From: DASPKT01 sp035626475
GTDB taxonomy: Bacteria; Pseudomonadota; Alphaproteobacteria; Azospirillales; Azospirillaceae
DNA: 64,000 bases
Direction: 5' to 3'
Assembly: GCA_035626475.1 (NCBI GenBank)
Contig: DASPNP010000053.1
Span: forward strand, 186,001-250,000
Numbering within the stretch: position 1 is the stretch's first letter; each line of letters starts with the position of its first letter. Shown in pieces: positions 1 through 7,849 of this stretch. A program made the translations under genes and the position numbers. The notes under the pieces were generated by a model. It made no database searches. It had not been told where the DNA came from and saw only the letters and a list, made by a program, of their open reading frames with translations.

Positions 1-494
1 ACCTGCTCGCGCTGCCCTTCATGGCGGCACTGGGCCTGGCCTCGGCGACGGCGGTGCGGGTGGGGGCGGCGCACGGCGCCGGCGACCGGCGCGAGCTGGT
101 GACCGCCGGCTGGATGGGGCTCGCCGTCACCTCGGTCATCCTGGCGGTGGCGGGCGCCTTCTACGGGCTGCTGCCGGAGACGATCGCCGGCGCCTTCGCC
201 AAGGAGCCGGAGCTCATCGCCGCCATCCTGCCGCTGATCGGCTTCAGCGCCTGGATCCTGGTGGTGGACGGCGGCCAGGTGGTGATGGCGAGCGCGCTGC
301 GCGGCCGTGGCGACGCCTGGATTCCCACGGCGCTGCACTTCGTCAGCTACTACGCCGTGATGATCCCCGCCGGCGCGGCGCTGGCCTTCTGGGCCGGGCG
401 CGGCGTGCTGGGGCTGTACGAGGGCATCTTCATCGCCAGCGTCGTGTCCGTGGCGATCCTGTCGGCGCGCTTCTGGTGGCTGTCCCGGCGCTGA
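1..494 (+). CDS. MATE family efflux transporter, C-terminal part (5' truncated by window)
   Basis: The open frame enters from the window edge (first full codon at base 3) and runs about 163 residues to TGA at 492-494. It is the C-terminal part of a multidrug and toxin extrusion (MATE) cation antiporter of the inner membrane. The early segment with RVGAAHGAGD resembles the MATE repeat motif in which a small/Arg-Val-G stretch is followed by G-x-G-D. Roughly four hydrophobic segments follow, including VILAVAGAFYGLL, LHFVSYYAVMIPAG and IFIASVVSVAIL. The substrate cannot be told from this fragment. It runs in the same direction as gyrA, separated by about 190 bp. Confidence 0.8.
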   Translation, partial: LLALPFMAALGLASATAVRVGAAHGAGDRRELVTAGWMGLAVTSVILAVAGAFYGLLPETIAGAFAKEPELIAAILPLIGFSAWILVVDGGQVVMASALRGRGDAWIPTALHFVSYYAVMIPAGAALAFWAGRGVLGLYEGIFIASVVSVAILSARFWWLSRR

Positions 495-550
495 CGGCGT
501 CTGCGTCCCCAGGGCAGGAATGGGGCAGGGATGGGGTGAACAAGCGGGCG

Positions 551-580
551 GCATCCCCATCTGTTGGGATGCGCTTCATT
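551..580 (+). terminator. possible weak terminator after the MATE gene
   Basis: A 7-bp perfect stem (gcatccc at 551-557 with gggatgc at 566-572) with an 8-nt loop is followed by a moderately T-rich stretch. It lies between the MATE stop and gyrA. The stem is short and the T tract imperfect, so this is only a candidate. Confidence 0.3.
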
Positions 581-607
581 GTTCGCATCCGCGAATAATG
601 GTACAAA
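579..607 (+). promoter_or_regulatory. candidate sigma-70-type promoter for gyrA
   Basis: TTGTTC at 579-584 and TACAAA at 602-607 are separated by exactly 17 bp. This is the only reasonable -35/-10 pair seen in the locally more AT-rich gap before gyrA. Matches to consensus are partial (about 3/6 and 4/6), so confidence is low. Confidence 0.25.
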
Positions 608-686
608 TCGCGCGCTGAATTCCGACCCGGCGGCCGGCCCTTGGTGCTGGCCGCCGATATCTTCATCCAAGACCCCAGGGTTCGTT

Positions 687-3470
687 TTGGTCACCTCCCC
701 GACGCCCCCCGCCGCCGGCGACATCGCCCCGATCACGATCGAAGAGGAGATGCGCAACAGCTACCTCGATTACGCGATGAGCGTGATCGTGAGCCGCGCG
801 CTCCCCGACGTCCGGGACGGGCTGAAGCCCGTGCACCGCCGCATCCTCTACGCGATGAAGGAGGGCGGCTACGACAGCGGCAAGCCCTACAAGAAGTCGG
901 CGCGCATCGTCGGCGACGTGATGGGTAAGTACCATCCGCACGGCGACAGCGCGATCTACGACGCCATGGTCCGCATGGCGCAGGACTTCTCGATGCGCCT
1001 GCCGCTGATCGACGGCCAGGGCAATTTCGGCTCGATGGACGGCGACCCGCCGGCGGCCATGCGCTACACCGAGGCGCGCCTGGCGAAGTCGGCCGAGTCG
1101 CTGCTGGACGACATCGACAAGGAGACGGTGGACTTCCACCCGAACTACGACGAGTCGACGGAGGAGCCGGACGTCCTGCCAGCCCGCTTCCCCAACCTGC
1201 TGGTGAACGGCGCCGGCGGCATCGCCGTGGGCATGGCGACCAACATCCCGACCCACAATCTGGGCGAGGTGATCGACGCCTGCTGCGCCTTCATCGACGA
1301 TCCGGACCTGCAGTCCGAGCAGCTGATGCAGTATGTCCCGGGGCCGGACTTCCCCACGGGCGCAATGATCCTCGGCCGCCGCGGCGTGCATTCCGCGCTC
1401 ACGACCGGCCGCGGCTCGGTGGTCATGCGGGCCAAGCACGAGGTGGAGGAGATCCGCAAGGACCGCTGGGCCCTGGTCTTCACCGAGATTCCCTACCAGG
1501 TCAACAAGTCCAAGCTGCTGGAGCGCATCGCCGAGGTCGTGCAGGAGAAGACCGTCGAGGGCATCTCCGACGTGCGCGACGAATCGGACCGCGACGGCGT
1601 ACGCGTGGTGGTCGAGCTGAAGCGCGACGCCGTCGCCGACGTGGTGCTGAACCAGCTGTTCCGCCACACGCCGCTGCAGACCAGCTTCGGCGTCAACATG
1701 CTGGCGCTGAACGGCGGCCGTCCCGAGCTGATGGATCTGCGCCAGATCATCCAGGCCTTCCTGAAGTTCCGCGAGCAGGTCATCACCCGGCGCACCGAAT
1801 ACGAGCTGGGCAAGGCGCGCGAGAAGGCGCACACCTTGGTCGGCCTGGCCGTCGCCGTCGCCAATCTCGACGAGATGATCGCGCTGATCCGCCGGGCGCC
1901 CGACCCGACCTGGGCGCGCGAGGAGATGATGGCGCGCGAGTGGCCGGCATCGGACGTCGGCCCGCTGATCGCGCTGATCGACGAGCCCGGCCGCGTCCTG
2001 TCCGAGGCCGGCACCTACAAGCTGTCGGAGACCCAGGCCCGCGCCATCCTGGAGCTGCGCCTGCACCGCCTGACCGGCCTGGAGCGCGACAAGATCGGCA
2101 ACGATCTCCGCGCCATCGTCGACCAGATCAAGCACTTCCTCGAGATCCTGGCCTCGCGCGAGCTGCTGCTCAAGATCATGCGCGAGGAGCTGGTCGAGAT
2201 GAAGGAGCGGTTCGGCACGCCGCGCCGCACCAAGATCGAGGAGCTGGAGTTCGAGTCGGACATCGAGGACCTGATCCAGCGCGAGGACATGGTCGTCATC
2301 GTCACGCAGGGCGGCTACATCAAGCGCGTGCCGCTCTCCACCTACCGGGCGCAGGCGCGCGGCGGCAAGGGCCGCAGCGGCATGAACCTGAAGGCGGAGG
2401 ACACGGTCGGCGACCTGTTCGTCGCCAACACCCACACACCCATGCTGCTCTTCACCAACCGCGGCATCGTCTACAAGCTGAAGGTCTGGCGCCTGCCGCT
2501 GGGCACGCCGCAGACCCGCGGCAAGGCGCTGGTGAACCTGCTGCCGCTGGAGGAGGGGGAGACCATCTCCACCGTCATGCCGCTGCCGGAGGACGAGGAG
2601 AGCTGGGGCGAGCTGAACGTCATGTTCGCGACCAGCACCGGCGGCGTGCGCCGGAACAAGCTGTCCGACTTCGCCAACATCCGCGCCAACGGCCTCATCG
2701 CCATGAAGCTGGAGGAGGAGGGCGAGCGGCTGATCTCGGTCCGCACCTGCACCGAGAATGACGACGTGCTGCTGGCCGCCCGCAGCGGCCGCTGCATCCG
2801 CTTCCCCGTCGCCGACGTGCGCGTCTTCAGCGGCCGCACCTCCACCGGCGTGCGCGGCATCCGGCTGGTCGAGGGCGACGAGGTCATCGGCATGTCGATC
2901 ATCGGCAATGTCGACGCCACCGCCGATGAGCGCGCCGCCTATCTGCGCCAGGCGAACGCGCTCCGCCGCGCCACCGGCGAGGCCGATGAGACGGCGGAGA
3001 ATCCCGACGTCGAGGCGACGCCCGTCGACACCAGCCTGGTGCTGGCCCAGGAGCGCTTCGACGAGCTGGCGGCGAAGGAGGAGTTCATCCTCACCGTCTC
3101 CGAGCAGGGCTTCGGCAAGCGCACCTCGGCCTACGAGTACCGGCTGACGGGGCGCGGCGGCCAGGGCATCTGGAACATGGACATGGGCGACAAGAACCGC
3201 GCCGTCGCCGCCGTGTTCCCGGTGGCCGAGACCGACCAGATCATGATGGTCAGCAACGGCGGGCAGATCATCCGCATGCCGGTGCACGACATCCGCATCG
3301 CCGCCCGCAAGACCAAGGGCGTCACGCTGTTCCGCGTCGGCGCGGACGAGCGCGTGGTCCGGGTCGCGCGGCTGGCGGAGGATGAGAGCGAGGACGGCAC
3401 CGGCGCCGACGTGGAGGACCTGCCCTCGGTGGAAGGCGCCGAGGGCGGCGCGGCCGCCAGCGAGGCGTGA
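687..3470 (+). CDS. gyrA: DNA gyrase subunit A
   Basis: GyrA is the DNA breakage-reunion subunit of the A2B2 type II topoisomerase that introduces negative supercoils. The product is about 927 aa, normal for alphaproteobacteria. Motifs in order: the N-terminal MSVIVSRALPDVRDGLKPVH, the quinolone-resistance region HPHGDSAIYD with the sensitive-type Ser (about residue 88) and Asp (about 92), and the catalytic Tyr in AMRYTEARL (about 127). A GyrA-box-like QARGGKG lies in the C-terminal beta-pinwheel. The CTD carries an insert (around ERAAYLRQANALRRATGEAD) and an acidic tail. The frame is open further upstream, but homology begins just before PITIEEEMRNSYLDYAM, so I chose the TTG at 687 with AGGG a few bases upstream; the next ATG (750) would cut into conserved sequence. 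coaD follows. Confidence 0.95.
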   Translation: MVTSPTPPAAGDIAPITIEEEMRNSYLDYAMSVIVSRALPDVRDGLKPVHRRILYAMKEGGYDSGKPYKKSARIVGDVMGKYHPHGDSAIYDAMVRMAQDFSMRLPLIDGQGNFGSMDGDPPAAMRYTEARLAKSAESLLDDIDKETVDFHPNYDESTEEPDVLPARFPNLLVNGAGGIAVGMATNIPTHNLGEVIDACCAFIDDPDLQSEQLMQYVPGPDFPTGAMILGRRGVHSALTTGRGSVVMRAKHEVEEIRKDRWALVFTEIPYQVNKSKLLERIAEVVQEKTVEGISDVRDESDRDGVRVVVELKRDAVADVVLNQLFRHTPLQTSFGVNMLALNGGRPELMDLRQIIQAFLKFREQVITRRTEYELGKAREKAHTLVGLAVAVANLDEMIALIRRAPDPTWAREEMMAREWPASDVGPLIALIDEPGRVLSEAGTYKLSETQARAILELRLHRLTGLERDKIGNDLRAIVDQIKHFLEILASRELLLKIMREELVEMKERFGTPRRTKIEELEFESDIEDLIQREDMVVIVTQGGYIKRVPLSTYRAQARGGKGRSGMNLKAEDTVGDLFVANTHTPMLLFTNRGIVYKLKVWRLPLGTPQTRGKALVNLLPLEEGETISTVMPLPEDEESWGELNVMFATSTGGVRRNKLSDFANIRANGLIAMKLEEEGERLISVRTCTENDDVLLAARSGRCIRFPVADVRVFSGRTSTGVRGIRLVEGDEVIGMSIIGNVDATADERAAYLRQANALRRATGEADETAENPDVEATPVDTSLVLAQERFDELAAKEEFILTVSEQGFGKRTSAYEYRLTGRGGQGIWNMDMGDKNRAVAAVFPVAETDQIMMVSNGGQIIRMPVHDIRIAARKTKGVTLFRVGADERVVRVARLAEDESEDGTGADVEDLPSVEGAEGGAAASEA

Positions 3471-3568
3471 CGGGCTGAGTGGGGAACGGCCGGGGCGGGC
3501 AGCCCCGGCCACGATCAGCGCCGCCGGCAAGAGCGGCGATCAACGATGCGGCGGGAAGGGGGCTGGTG

Positions 3569-4120
3569 ATGGCGCGCAAGAGGATCGGTGTCTACCCGGG
3601 CACCTTCGACCCGGTTACCAACGGGCATTTCGACATCATCCAGCGCGCCGCGGGGATGCTCGACCATCTCATCGTCGGCGTCGCGAAGAACGCCGGCAAG
3701 GGCCCGCTCTTCTCCACCGACGAGCGGGTGGAGATGGTCCGGGACGAGTTGAAGGTCCTGTCCGACAAGGGCTTCAGCGTCGAGGTCCGGCCCTTCGAGG
3801 TGCTGCTGATGAAATTCGCCGTGGACTGCGGCGCCCAGGTCATCGTCCGCGGCCTGCGCGCCGTGTCGGACTTCGAGTACGAGTTCCAGATGGCCGGCAT
3901 GAACGCCCGGCTGAACCCCGAGGTCGACACCGTCTTCCTGATGGCGTCGGAGCGGCACCAGTTCATCTCCTCGCGCTTCGTGAAGGAGATCGGGCGTCTC
4001 GGCGGCGACATCAGCCAGTTCGTCAGCCCGCGCGTGTCGGCGCGGCTGGCGGAGCGCTTCACGGCCGAGGCCGCCAGCCAGGCCAGCGCCGCCAAGGGGC
4101 TGCAGACGCTGAAGGAATAG
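3569..4120 (+). CDS. coaD: pantetheine-phosphate adenylyltransferase
   Basis: CoaD transfers AMP from ATP to 4'-phosphopantetheine, the penultimate step of coenzyme A synthesis, in the cytosol. The N-terminus YPGTFDPVTNGHFDII carries the nucleotidyltransferase T-x-G-H signature. The segment GLRAVSDFEYEFQMAGMN and the ISS-type motif FISSRFVKEIG are both family hallmarks. At 183 aa it is slightly longer than typical (about 160-170) because of a C-terminal Ala-rich tail. The ATG at 3569 has an adjacent purine-rich GGGAAGGGGG. The frame extends upstream, but that part is Arg/Pro-rich non-homologous sequence. gyrA-coaD adjacency is common in alphaproteobacteria. Confidence 0.93.
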   Translation: MARKRIGVYPGTFDPVTNGHFDIIQRAAGMLDHLIVGVAKNAGKGPLFSTDERVEMVRDELKVLSDKGFSVEVRPFEVLLMKFAVDCGAQVIVRGLRAVSDFEYEFQMAGMNARLNPEVDTVFLMASERHQFISSRFVKEIGRLGGDISQFVSPRVSARLAERFTAEAASQASAAKGLQTLKE

Positions 4121-4229
4121 GTGGCATGCCGGGGCCGGGTGCGGCCCTCTGACCGTTGACGGCGGCCAAGCCCCCTCTATATGGTGCGGCCACCCCGGCG
4201 GTGCCCCGAACAGGGCACCGCACACAGGC

Positions 4230-4305
4230 GATCCCGTAGCTCAGCCGGTAGAGCACGTGACTTTTAATCATGGGGTCCTGGGTTCGAGTCCCAGCGGGAT
4301 CACCA
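4230..4305 (+). tRNA. tRNA-Lys (UUU)
   Basis: A 7-bp acceptor stem GATCCCG/CGGGATC, a D arm GCTC...GAGC, an anticodon arm CGTGA-CTTTTAA-TCATG with anticodon TTT, a T arm with GGTTCGAGTCC, discriminator A and encoded CCA are all visible. Confidence 0.97.
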
Positions 4306-4309
4306 CCCC

Positions 4310-4498
4310 TTAAATATCGGTCTTGCCGCCCCGGTCGCGATCCGCGGCCGAGACCCTGGCGGCTTGTTCCGGGTCCGTAATCTTCCCCATCGCCGCTGCC
4401 TTCTCGGCCGCCTTCGTGGCCTCGGCCTCCTTGCCCGTCTCCTGGGGGGCGGGCTCGGTGGTGATGTGGGTCATCCGTTCCATGCGCTTGTCGGCCAT
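4310..4498 (-). CDS. small hydrophilic hypothetical protein (62 aa)
   Basis: I do not recognise this protein. It is short, charged and Ala/Glu/Lys-rich, with no membrane segment or cysteine, and looks largely disordered or helical (for example KEAEATKAAEKAAAMGK). The start at 4498 is chosen because GAGGAGG lies six bases upstream of that ATG; an in-frame ATG ten codons earlier has no such site. It sits just downstream of tRNA-Lys on the opposite strand. The strong ribosome site is the main reason to believe it is real. Confidence 0.55.
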   Translation of the reverse strand: MADKRMERMTHITTEPAPQETGKEAEATKAAEKAAAMGKITDPEQAARVSAADRDRGGKTDI

Positions 4499-4560
4499 CT
4501 CAGCCTCCTCTGTCGGGACTGGTTCCAACAGGCGGCGGCGGCGTCCGTTCTGGAAGCGCC

Positions 4561-4959
4561 TCAGTTCACCCGGGCCGGCATGCGGCTGAGCGAGCCCTCG
4601 GCGAGGCGGGCGAAGCCGCGCGCCAGGTCGGTGGCGCTGCCGATGTCCAGGGCCAGGTCGATCTCGGCGCCGCCGGCCAGCTTAAGGCAGAGGATGGGGG
4701 TGCCGTCGCGGGTCACGGCGCCGGAGATCTCGGCCACGTTCAGCGGCGAGACCGGGTAGAAGCTGCGGGCGTCGGCGCCGCGCAGCGACTCCGAGCGCAG
4801 CCGCGCCGAGGTCTGCATCTCGCCCAGCAGGCTGGCCAGCAGCGGCGCCCATTGTGTGTGGTCGAGCGCCAGCCGCACGTCGCCGTCGGGCGTGGTGAAG
4901 GTCAGGACGGTGCTGGTGCCGTCGGAGGCGTGATCGGCCTCGACACTGGTGATCGGCAT
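4561..4959 (-). CDS. conserved-looking hypothetical protein (132 aa)
   Basis: A 132-residue soluble protein with alternating hydrophobic beta-like stretches (TVLTFTTPDGDVRLALD, ILCLKLAGGAEIDLALDIGS) and a closing helix DLARGFARLAE. I do not recognise the family. There is no signal peptide, cofactor motif or cysteine cluster. The ATG at 4959 is preceded by CGGAGG at good spacing; the open frame extends upstream but with low-complexity Arg/Pro sequence. Codon use resembles its neighbours. It lies in the same direction as the small gene at 4310-4498 and may be co-transcribed. Confidence 0.65.
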   Translation of the reverse strand: MPITSVEADHASDGTSTVLTFTTPDGDVRLALDHTQWAPLLASLLGEMQTSARLRSESLRGADARSFYPVSPLNVAEISGAVTRDGTPILCLKLAGGAEIDLALDIGSATDLARGFARLAEGSLSRMPARVN

Positions 4960-5043
4960 GACGCCTCCGGGGTTTCGGTGGCGGGAAGATGCCGGGCGAT
5001 TCTTACCAAACCCGAAATGCCGCCGGGACAATGGTGCGGCCGG

Positions 5044-5082
5044 AAAACAAACGCCCGCCCGGCGCGGGAGCCGGGCGGGCGT
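5044..5082 (-). terminator. rho-independent terminator of the outer-membrane protein gene
   Basis: A 12-bp near-perfect stem (5051-5062 with 5071-5082) with an 8-nt loop is followed, in minus-strand transcript sense, by TTGTTTT. It lies about 25 bp past the stop of the gene at 5107-5757. Confidence 0.8.
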
Positions 5083-5106
5083 GCTGTCGAACCAGAGGCA
5101 ATCCGC

Positions 5107-5757
5107 TCAGAAGAAGCGGAAGGCGATGCCGATCCGGTACTGGTCGGTGCGCAGGTCGGCGCTGGAGGTCAGCGTGCCGGTCGCGACTGTGATCGGGTCA
5201 TAGTTGGTGCGGGTGTACTCCAGCCGGACCCACATGTCCGAGGAGAACGCCACCTCGACGCCGCCGCCATAGCGCCAGGCCGTGGCGTTGGAGGTCTCGT
5301 TGCCGAGCGAGCTGGACGCCAGGGTCTGCGCGATCTTCAGGTCGGTCCACTGCCGGCTGGCCTTGCCGTAGAGCAGCACGTCCGCGACATAGTCGGACAG
5401 GCTGATGCCCGCGCGGCCGCCGATGCCGTAGCTCTCCTCGGTACCGATGCGGATGGTGGACACGCCGGCGATGGTGTCGGCACGGGCGTTGTCCAGCTCG
5501 GCATTGGCCTCGGCGCCGAGATAGGCCGGGCCCAGGCTCCAGCCGAAGCCGGTGTAGGCGCCGAAGGCGTGGCCGTCGCCGTTCAGGCGCTGCGTGCTGG
5601 TGCTGCCGGCGAGCGTGCTGGTGGCCGGGCCCTTCAGGTCGGTCATGGCGACGGAGGCGCCGGCATAGAAGCCGTCGAAGGCGCTGCGGGCATGGGCCGC
5701 CGACGCGCCGGCGGCGACGGGGGCCGCCAGCAGGAGGGCGAGCAGGGGGCGGGACAT
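5107..5757 (-). CDS. outer-membrane beta-barrel protein (Omp25/OmpA-barrel-like porin family)
   Basis: A 216-aa secreted protein with a Sec signal peptide (MSRPLLALLLAAPVAAGASAAHA, cut near AHA/RS). An eight-strand-type small barrel pattern follows: alternating aromatic and hydrophobic residues with Gly turns (DGFYAGASVAMTDL, AFGAYTGFGWSLGPAYLGAE, YGIGGRAGISLSDY, WRYGGGVEVAFSSDMWVRLE). It ends in the barrel signature RIGIAFRFF with a C-terminal Phe recognised by the BAM machinery. The ATG at 5757 has AAGGAG upstream. Function is probably structural or surface; the exact family is inferred from pattern, not identified. Confidence 0.82.
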   Translation of the reverse strand: MSRPLLALLLAAPVAAGASAAHARSAFDGFYAGASVAMTDLKGPATSTLAGSTSTQRLNGDGHAFGAYTGFGWSLGPAYLGAEANAELDNARADTIAGVSTIRIGTEESYGIGGRAGISLSDYVADVLLYGKASRQWTDLKIAQTLASSSLGNETSNATAWRYGGGVEVAFSSDMWVRLEYTRTNYDPITVATGTLTSSADLRTDQYRIGIAFRFF

Positions 5758-6016
5758 GGGAGGACTCCTTTGAACTCTCGTCTTGTACGCGCGGGCAGCG
5801 GAGGGCCCGTCGCGGCGGCAGAGGAATAGACCCGGCCGCCGCGTCTGTCCACGCGCTCCCGGCGAATGGGGCCATTGCGCCTCTCGCCGCTCGGCGAAGT
5901 GGCGCGGGGCGGATGAGCGGTGCGCAACCCCTCCCATCCGCCTACCCCCTTTCCCCAGTTGGCCTATTCCTACCCCGAAATTAAGAATGCGTTAACCTGA
6001 ACTGCCTGCGCGCATC

Positions 6017-6220
6017 ATGGAAACCCGGCTCGACAACAGGCCCGACGGACGGGACGCCGACAAGGACGCCGAGGACATCCTCGCCGCGTTCCGGCGGACC
6101 AGCGTCTATGCCGGGGCCTCGGACGAGGAGCGCGAGAACCTGGCGCTCTATCTCCTGGAGCTCAGCCGCGACCTGCCGCGACAGCGGGAGAACCGGCGCG
6201 CATTGCGGCGCAGCGCCTGA
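6017..6220 (+). CDS. small hypothetical protein (67 aa)
   Basis: A short charged, predicted helical protein (DEERENLALYLLELSRDLPRQ) with no membrane segment or recognisable motif. No convincing ribosome site precedes the ATG, so the gene is uncertain. Its codon usage fits a real gene and it sits alone between the divergent outer-membrane protein gene and the STAS operon. An ATT/TTAA-containing AT-richer stretch just upstream (about 5975-6000) could be a promoter. Confidence 0.4.
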   Translation: METRLDNRPDGRDADKDAEDILAAFRRTSVYAGASDEERENLALYLLELSRDLPRQRENRRALRRSA

Positions 6221-6348
6221 TCCGCCGCCTCTCCGCCCAGCCCGCCCGCGCCGCACGCGGGGGCGGTCCCGCTATCAGGGCATTCGACCCTTGCGGGAGC
6301 GCCGGGGCGGGCCGATAATCCGGGAAAATCACGCGGGGGGAACGGATC

Positions 6349-6654
6349 ATGGAATATGCGACACGGGAAGGGCCCGCCGGCCTGGAGATCGCCCTGTCGG
6401 GCAAGCTCACCATGCGCGACCATGAACAGTTCCGGACTCTCGTCGCCAGCATCGGCGACAGCGGCGGCGGCACCTGCGTGCTGGATCTCTCGCGGCTGGA
6501 CTTCATCGACAGCGCCGGATTGGGCTTCTTCCTGCTGATCCAGGACACGGCCAAGGAGAAGGCCAAGCGCGTCGTCCTGCGGCAGCCGAAGCCGCCGGTG
6601 CGGCGCCTGCTGGAGGTCGCCTGCTTCCACACGCTCTTCCCGATCGAGGAGTAA
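6349..6654 (+). CDS. STAS-domain anti-sigma factor antagonist (first copy)
   Basis: A single 101-aa STAS domain of the SpoIIAA/RsbV type. These proteins bind a HATPase switch kinase when unphosphorylated and are reset by a PP2C phosphatase. The phospho-acceptor motif DFIDSAGLGFF places the conserved Ser at residue 55, preceded by the beta strand CVLDLSRL. It ends with FHTLFPIEE, as its paralogue at 6801 ends with FDTLFTVEA. Both copies are 101 aa with identical motif spacing, so they arose by duplication. The kinase and phosphatase genes lie downstream, supporting a local partner-switching module. Confidence 0.88.
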   Translation: MEYATREGPAGLEIALSGKLTMRDHEQFRTLVASIGDSGGGTCVLDLSRLDFIDSAGLGFFLLIQDTAKEKAKRVVLRQPKPPVRRLLEVACFHTLFPIEE

Positions 6655-6800
6655 TGGTCACTACCACCAAGGGTTAGGGACCTTCTCCTGTTGATTCCCC
6701 TGTCGAAGTGGGGGCAGGATTGGCGAGGGTCCGCTCCTTGGCGGACGGGAGCACGCCGGATCGGGTCTAACCGGCGGGCCCGCGCAGTACGGAGACGCTG

Positions 6801-7106
6801 ATGGACTATTCGGCGCGCCCCATCGATGGCGGCCTCGAAATCAAGCTTAGCGGGCGCATGACCCTCGTCGACCACGACCGTTTCAGGTCCGTGGTGGACA
6901 CGCTTGAGGGAATGGAGGGAGGCCGCTGCGTCTTCGACCTCTCCGGCCTGGAGTTCGTGGACAGTTCCGGCCTGGGCATGTTCCTGATCGCGCGCGACGT
7001 GGCGCAGAACCGCGGCATCGACATCGTGCTGCGTGGCGCCCGGGACGGCGTGCAGCGGATCCTCGGCATCGCCAAGTTCGATACGCTCTTCACCGTCGAG
7101 GCCTGA
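6801..7106 (+). CDS. STAS-domain anti-sigma factor antagonist (second copy)
   Basis: Paralogue of the preceding gene, also 101 aa, with EFVDSSGLGMF placing the phospho-acceptor Ser at residue 55. The N-terminus (GGLEIKLSGRMTLVDHDRF) aligns with the first copy (AGLEIALSGKLTMRDHEQF). It is five bases from the GTG start of the HATPase gene, so this copy is probably the direct partner of that kinase. The 146-bp gap separating it from the first copy holds no gene and could contain a promoter, though I see no convincing consensus. STAS proteins of this kind regulate sigma factors or other outputs by phosphorylation-dependent partner binding. Confidence 0.88.
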   Translation: MDYSARPIDGGLEIKLSGRMTLVDHDRFRSVVDTLEGMEGGRCVFDLSGLEFVDSSGLGMFLIARDVAQNRGIDIVLRGARDGVQRILGIAKFDTLFTVEA

Positions 7107-7111
7107 CGCGC

Positions 7112-7849
7112 GTGTCCGCTCCCACCGCCACCCTCCGCTTCCCTCTGCGCCTCGCCGGGCTGGACCTGGGGGCGGGGGAGGTGGCGCGGCTGGCGGGGCA
7201 GCATGGGCTGAGCCCCTGCGCGCTGGGGGACGCCATCGGTGGCGACGGCGCCCTGGTCGCGGTGGCCCGCAGCCTGGATGGCGACCGGGCGCGGCAGGCG
7301 CTGCGGGCCGGCGCCCGCGCCCTGGTGGAACTCGACGGCGGCGGCCTGCCGCCGACGGCGCTGGATGCGGCGGCGCGCGGCCTGGAACTCCACCTGTCGC
7401 TCTCCACCGGCACCGCCTTTTCGCTGGACACCGCCGCCCTGGTCGCCGGGGCGCTGGCCGAGCGTTGCCCGCCGGCCGGCGCGAAGCTCCACGAGATCGA
7501 GGTGACCCTTCACGAGGCTCTGACCAATGCCGTCGTCCACGGTAACCTCGGGCTGACCGGCGGCCCGTCGGACGATCCAGGCGCCTTCAGCGCCTTCTAC
7601 GACGAGGTGCGCCGGCGCCTGTCCGACCCGGCCCGCGCCGCCCGCCGGGTCGAGATCGAGGCTGGCTGGGACGGCGGCTTCCTGGAAATTTCCGTGGCCG
7701 ACCAGGGCGACGGCTACGAGCCCGCCGCCTCCAGCACGGCGTCCGTTTCGGCCAAATCGGGGCGCGGCCTGCAGATCATGCGGGAACTGGCCTCCGCCGT
7801 TTGCATCGGCGATGGCGGGCGCCGGCTGACGCTGAGATTCGCGCGATGA
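7112..7849 (+). CDS. HATPase-domain switch kinase (RsbW/SpoIIAB-like) with N-terminal extension
   Basis: The C-terminal half is a GHKL ATPase. The N box is EVTLHEALTNAVVHGN (about residues 130-145), a G1 motif DQGDGYE follows, and a G2 motif KSGRGLQIM lies near residue 218. Such proteins phosphorylate STAS partners on Ser and sequester a target. At 245 aa it is about 100 residues longer than plain RsbW; the N-terminal part (PLRLAGLDLGAGEVARLAGQ) is not recognised and may be a regulatory or target-binding domain. The start is GTG at 7112. Its stop overlaps the next gene's start (ATGA). Confidence 0.8.
   Translation: MSAPTATLRFPLRLAGLDLGAGEVARLAGQHGLSPCALGDAIGGDGALVAVARSLDGDRARQALRAGARALVELDGGGLPPTALDAAARGLELHLSLSTGTAFSLDTAALVAGALAERCPPAGAKLHEIEVTLHEALTNAVVHGNLGLTGGPSDDPGAFSAFYDEVRRRLSDPARAARRVEIEAGWDGGFLEISVADQGDGYEPAASSTASVSAKSGRGLQIMRELASAVCIGDGGRRLTLRFAR

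Noticed and set aside
663..3530. 955-aa open frame antisense to gyrA
   Set aside because: It is the mirror frame of a strongly conserved gene in GC-rich DNA, with His/Arg/Val-Gln low-complexity composition and no motifs.
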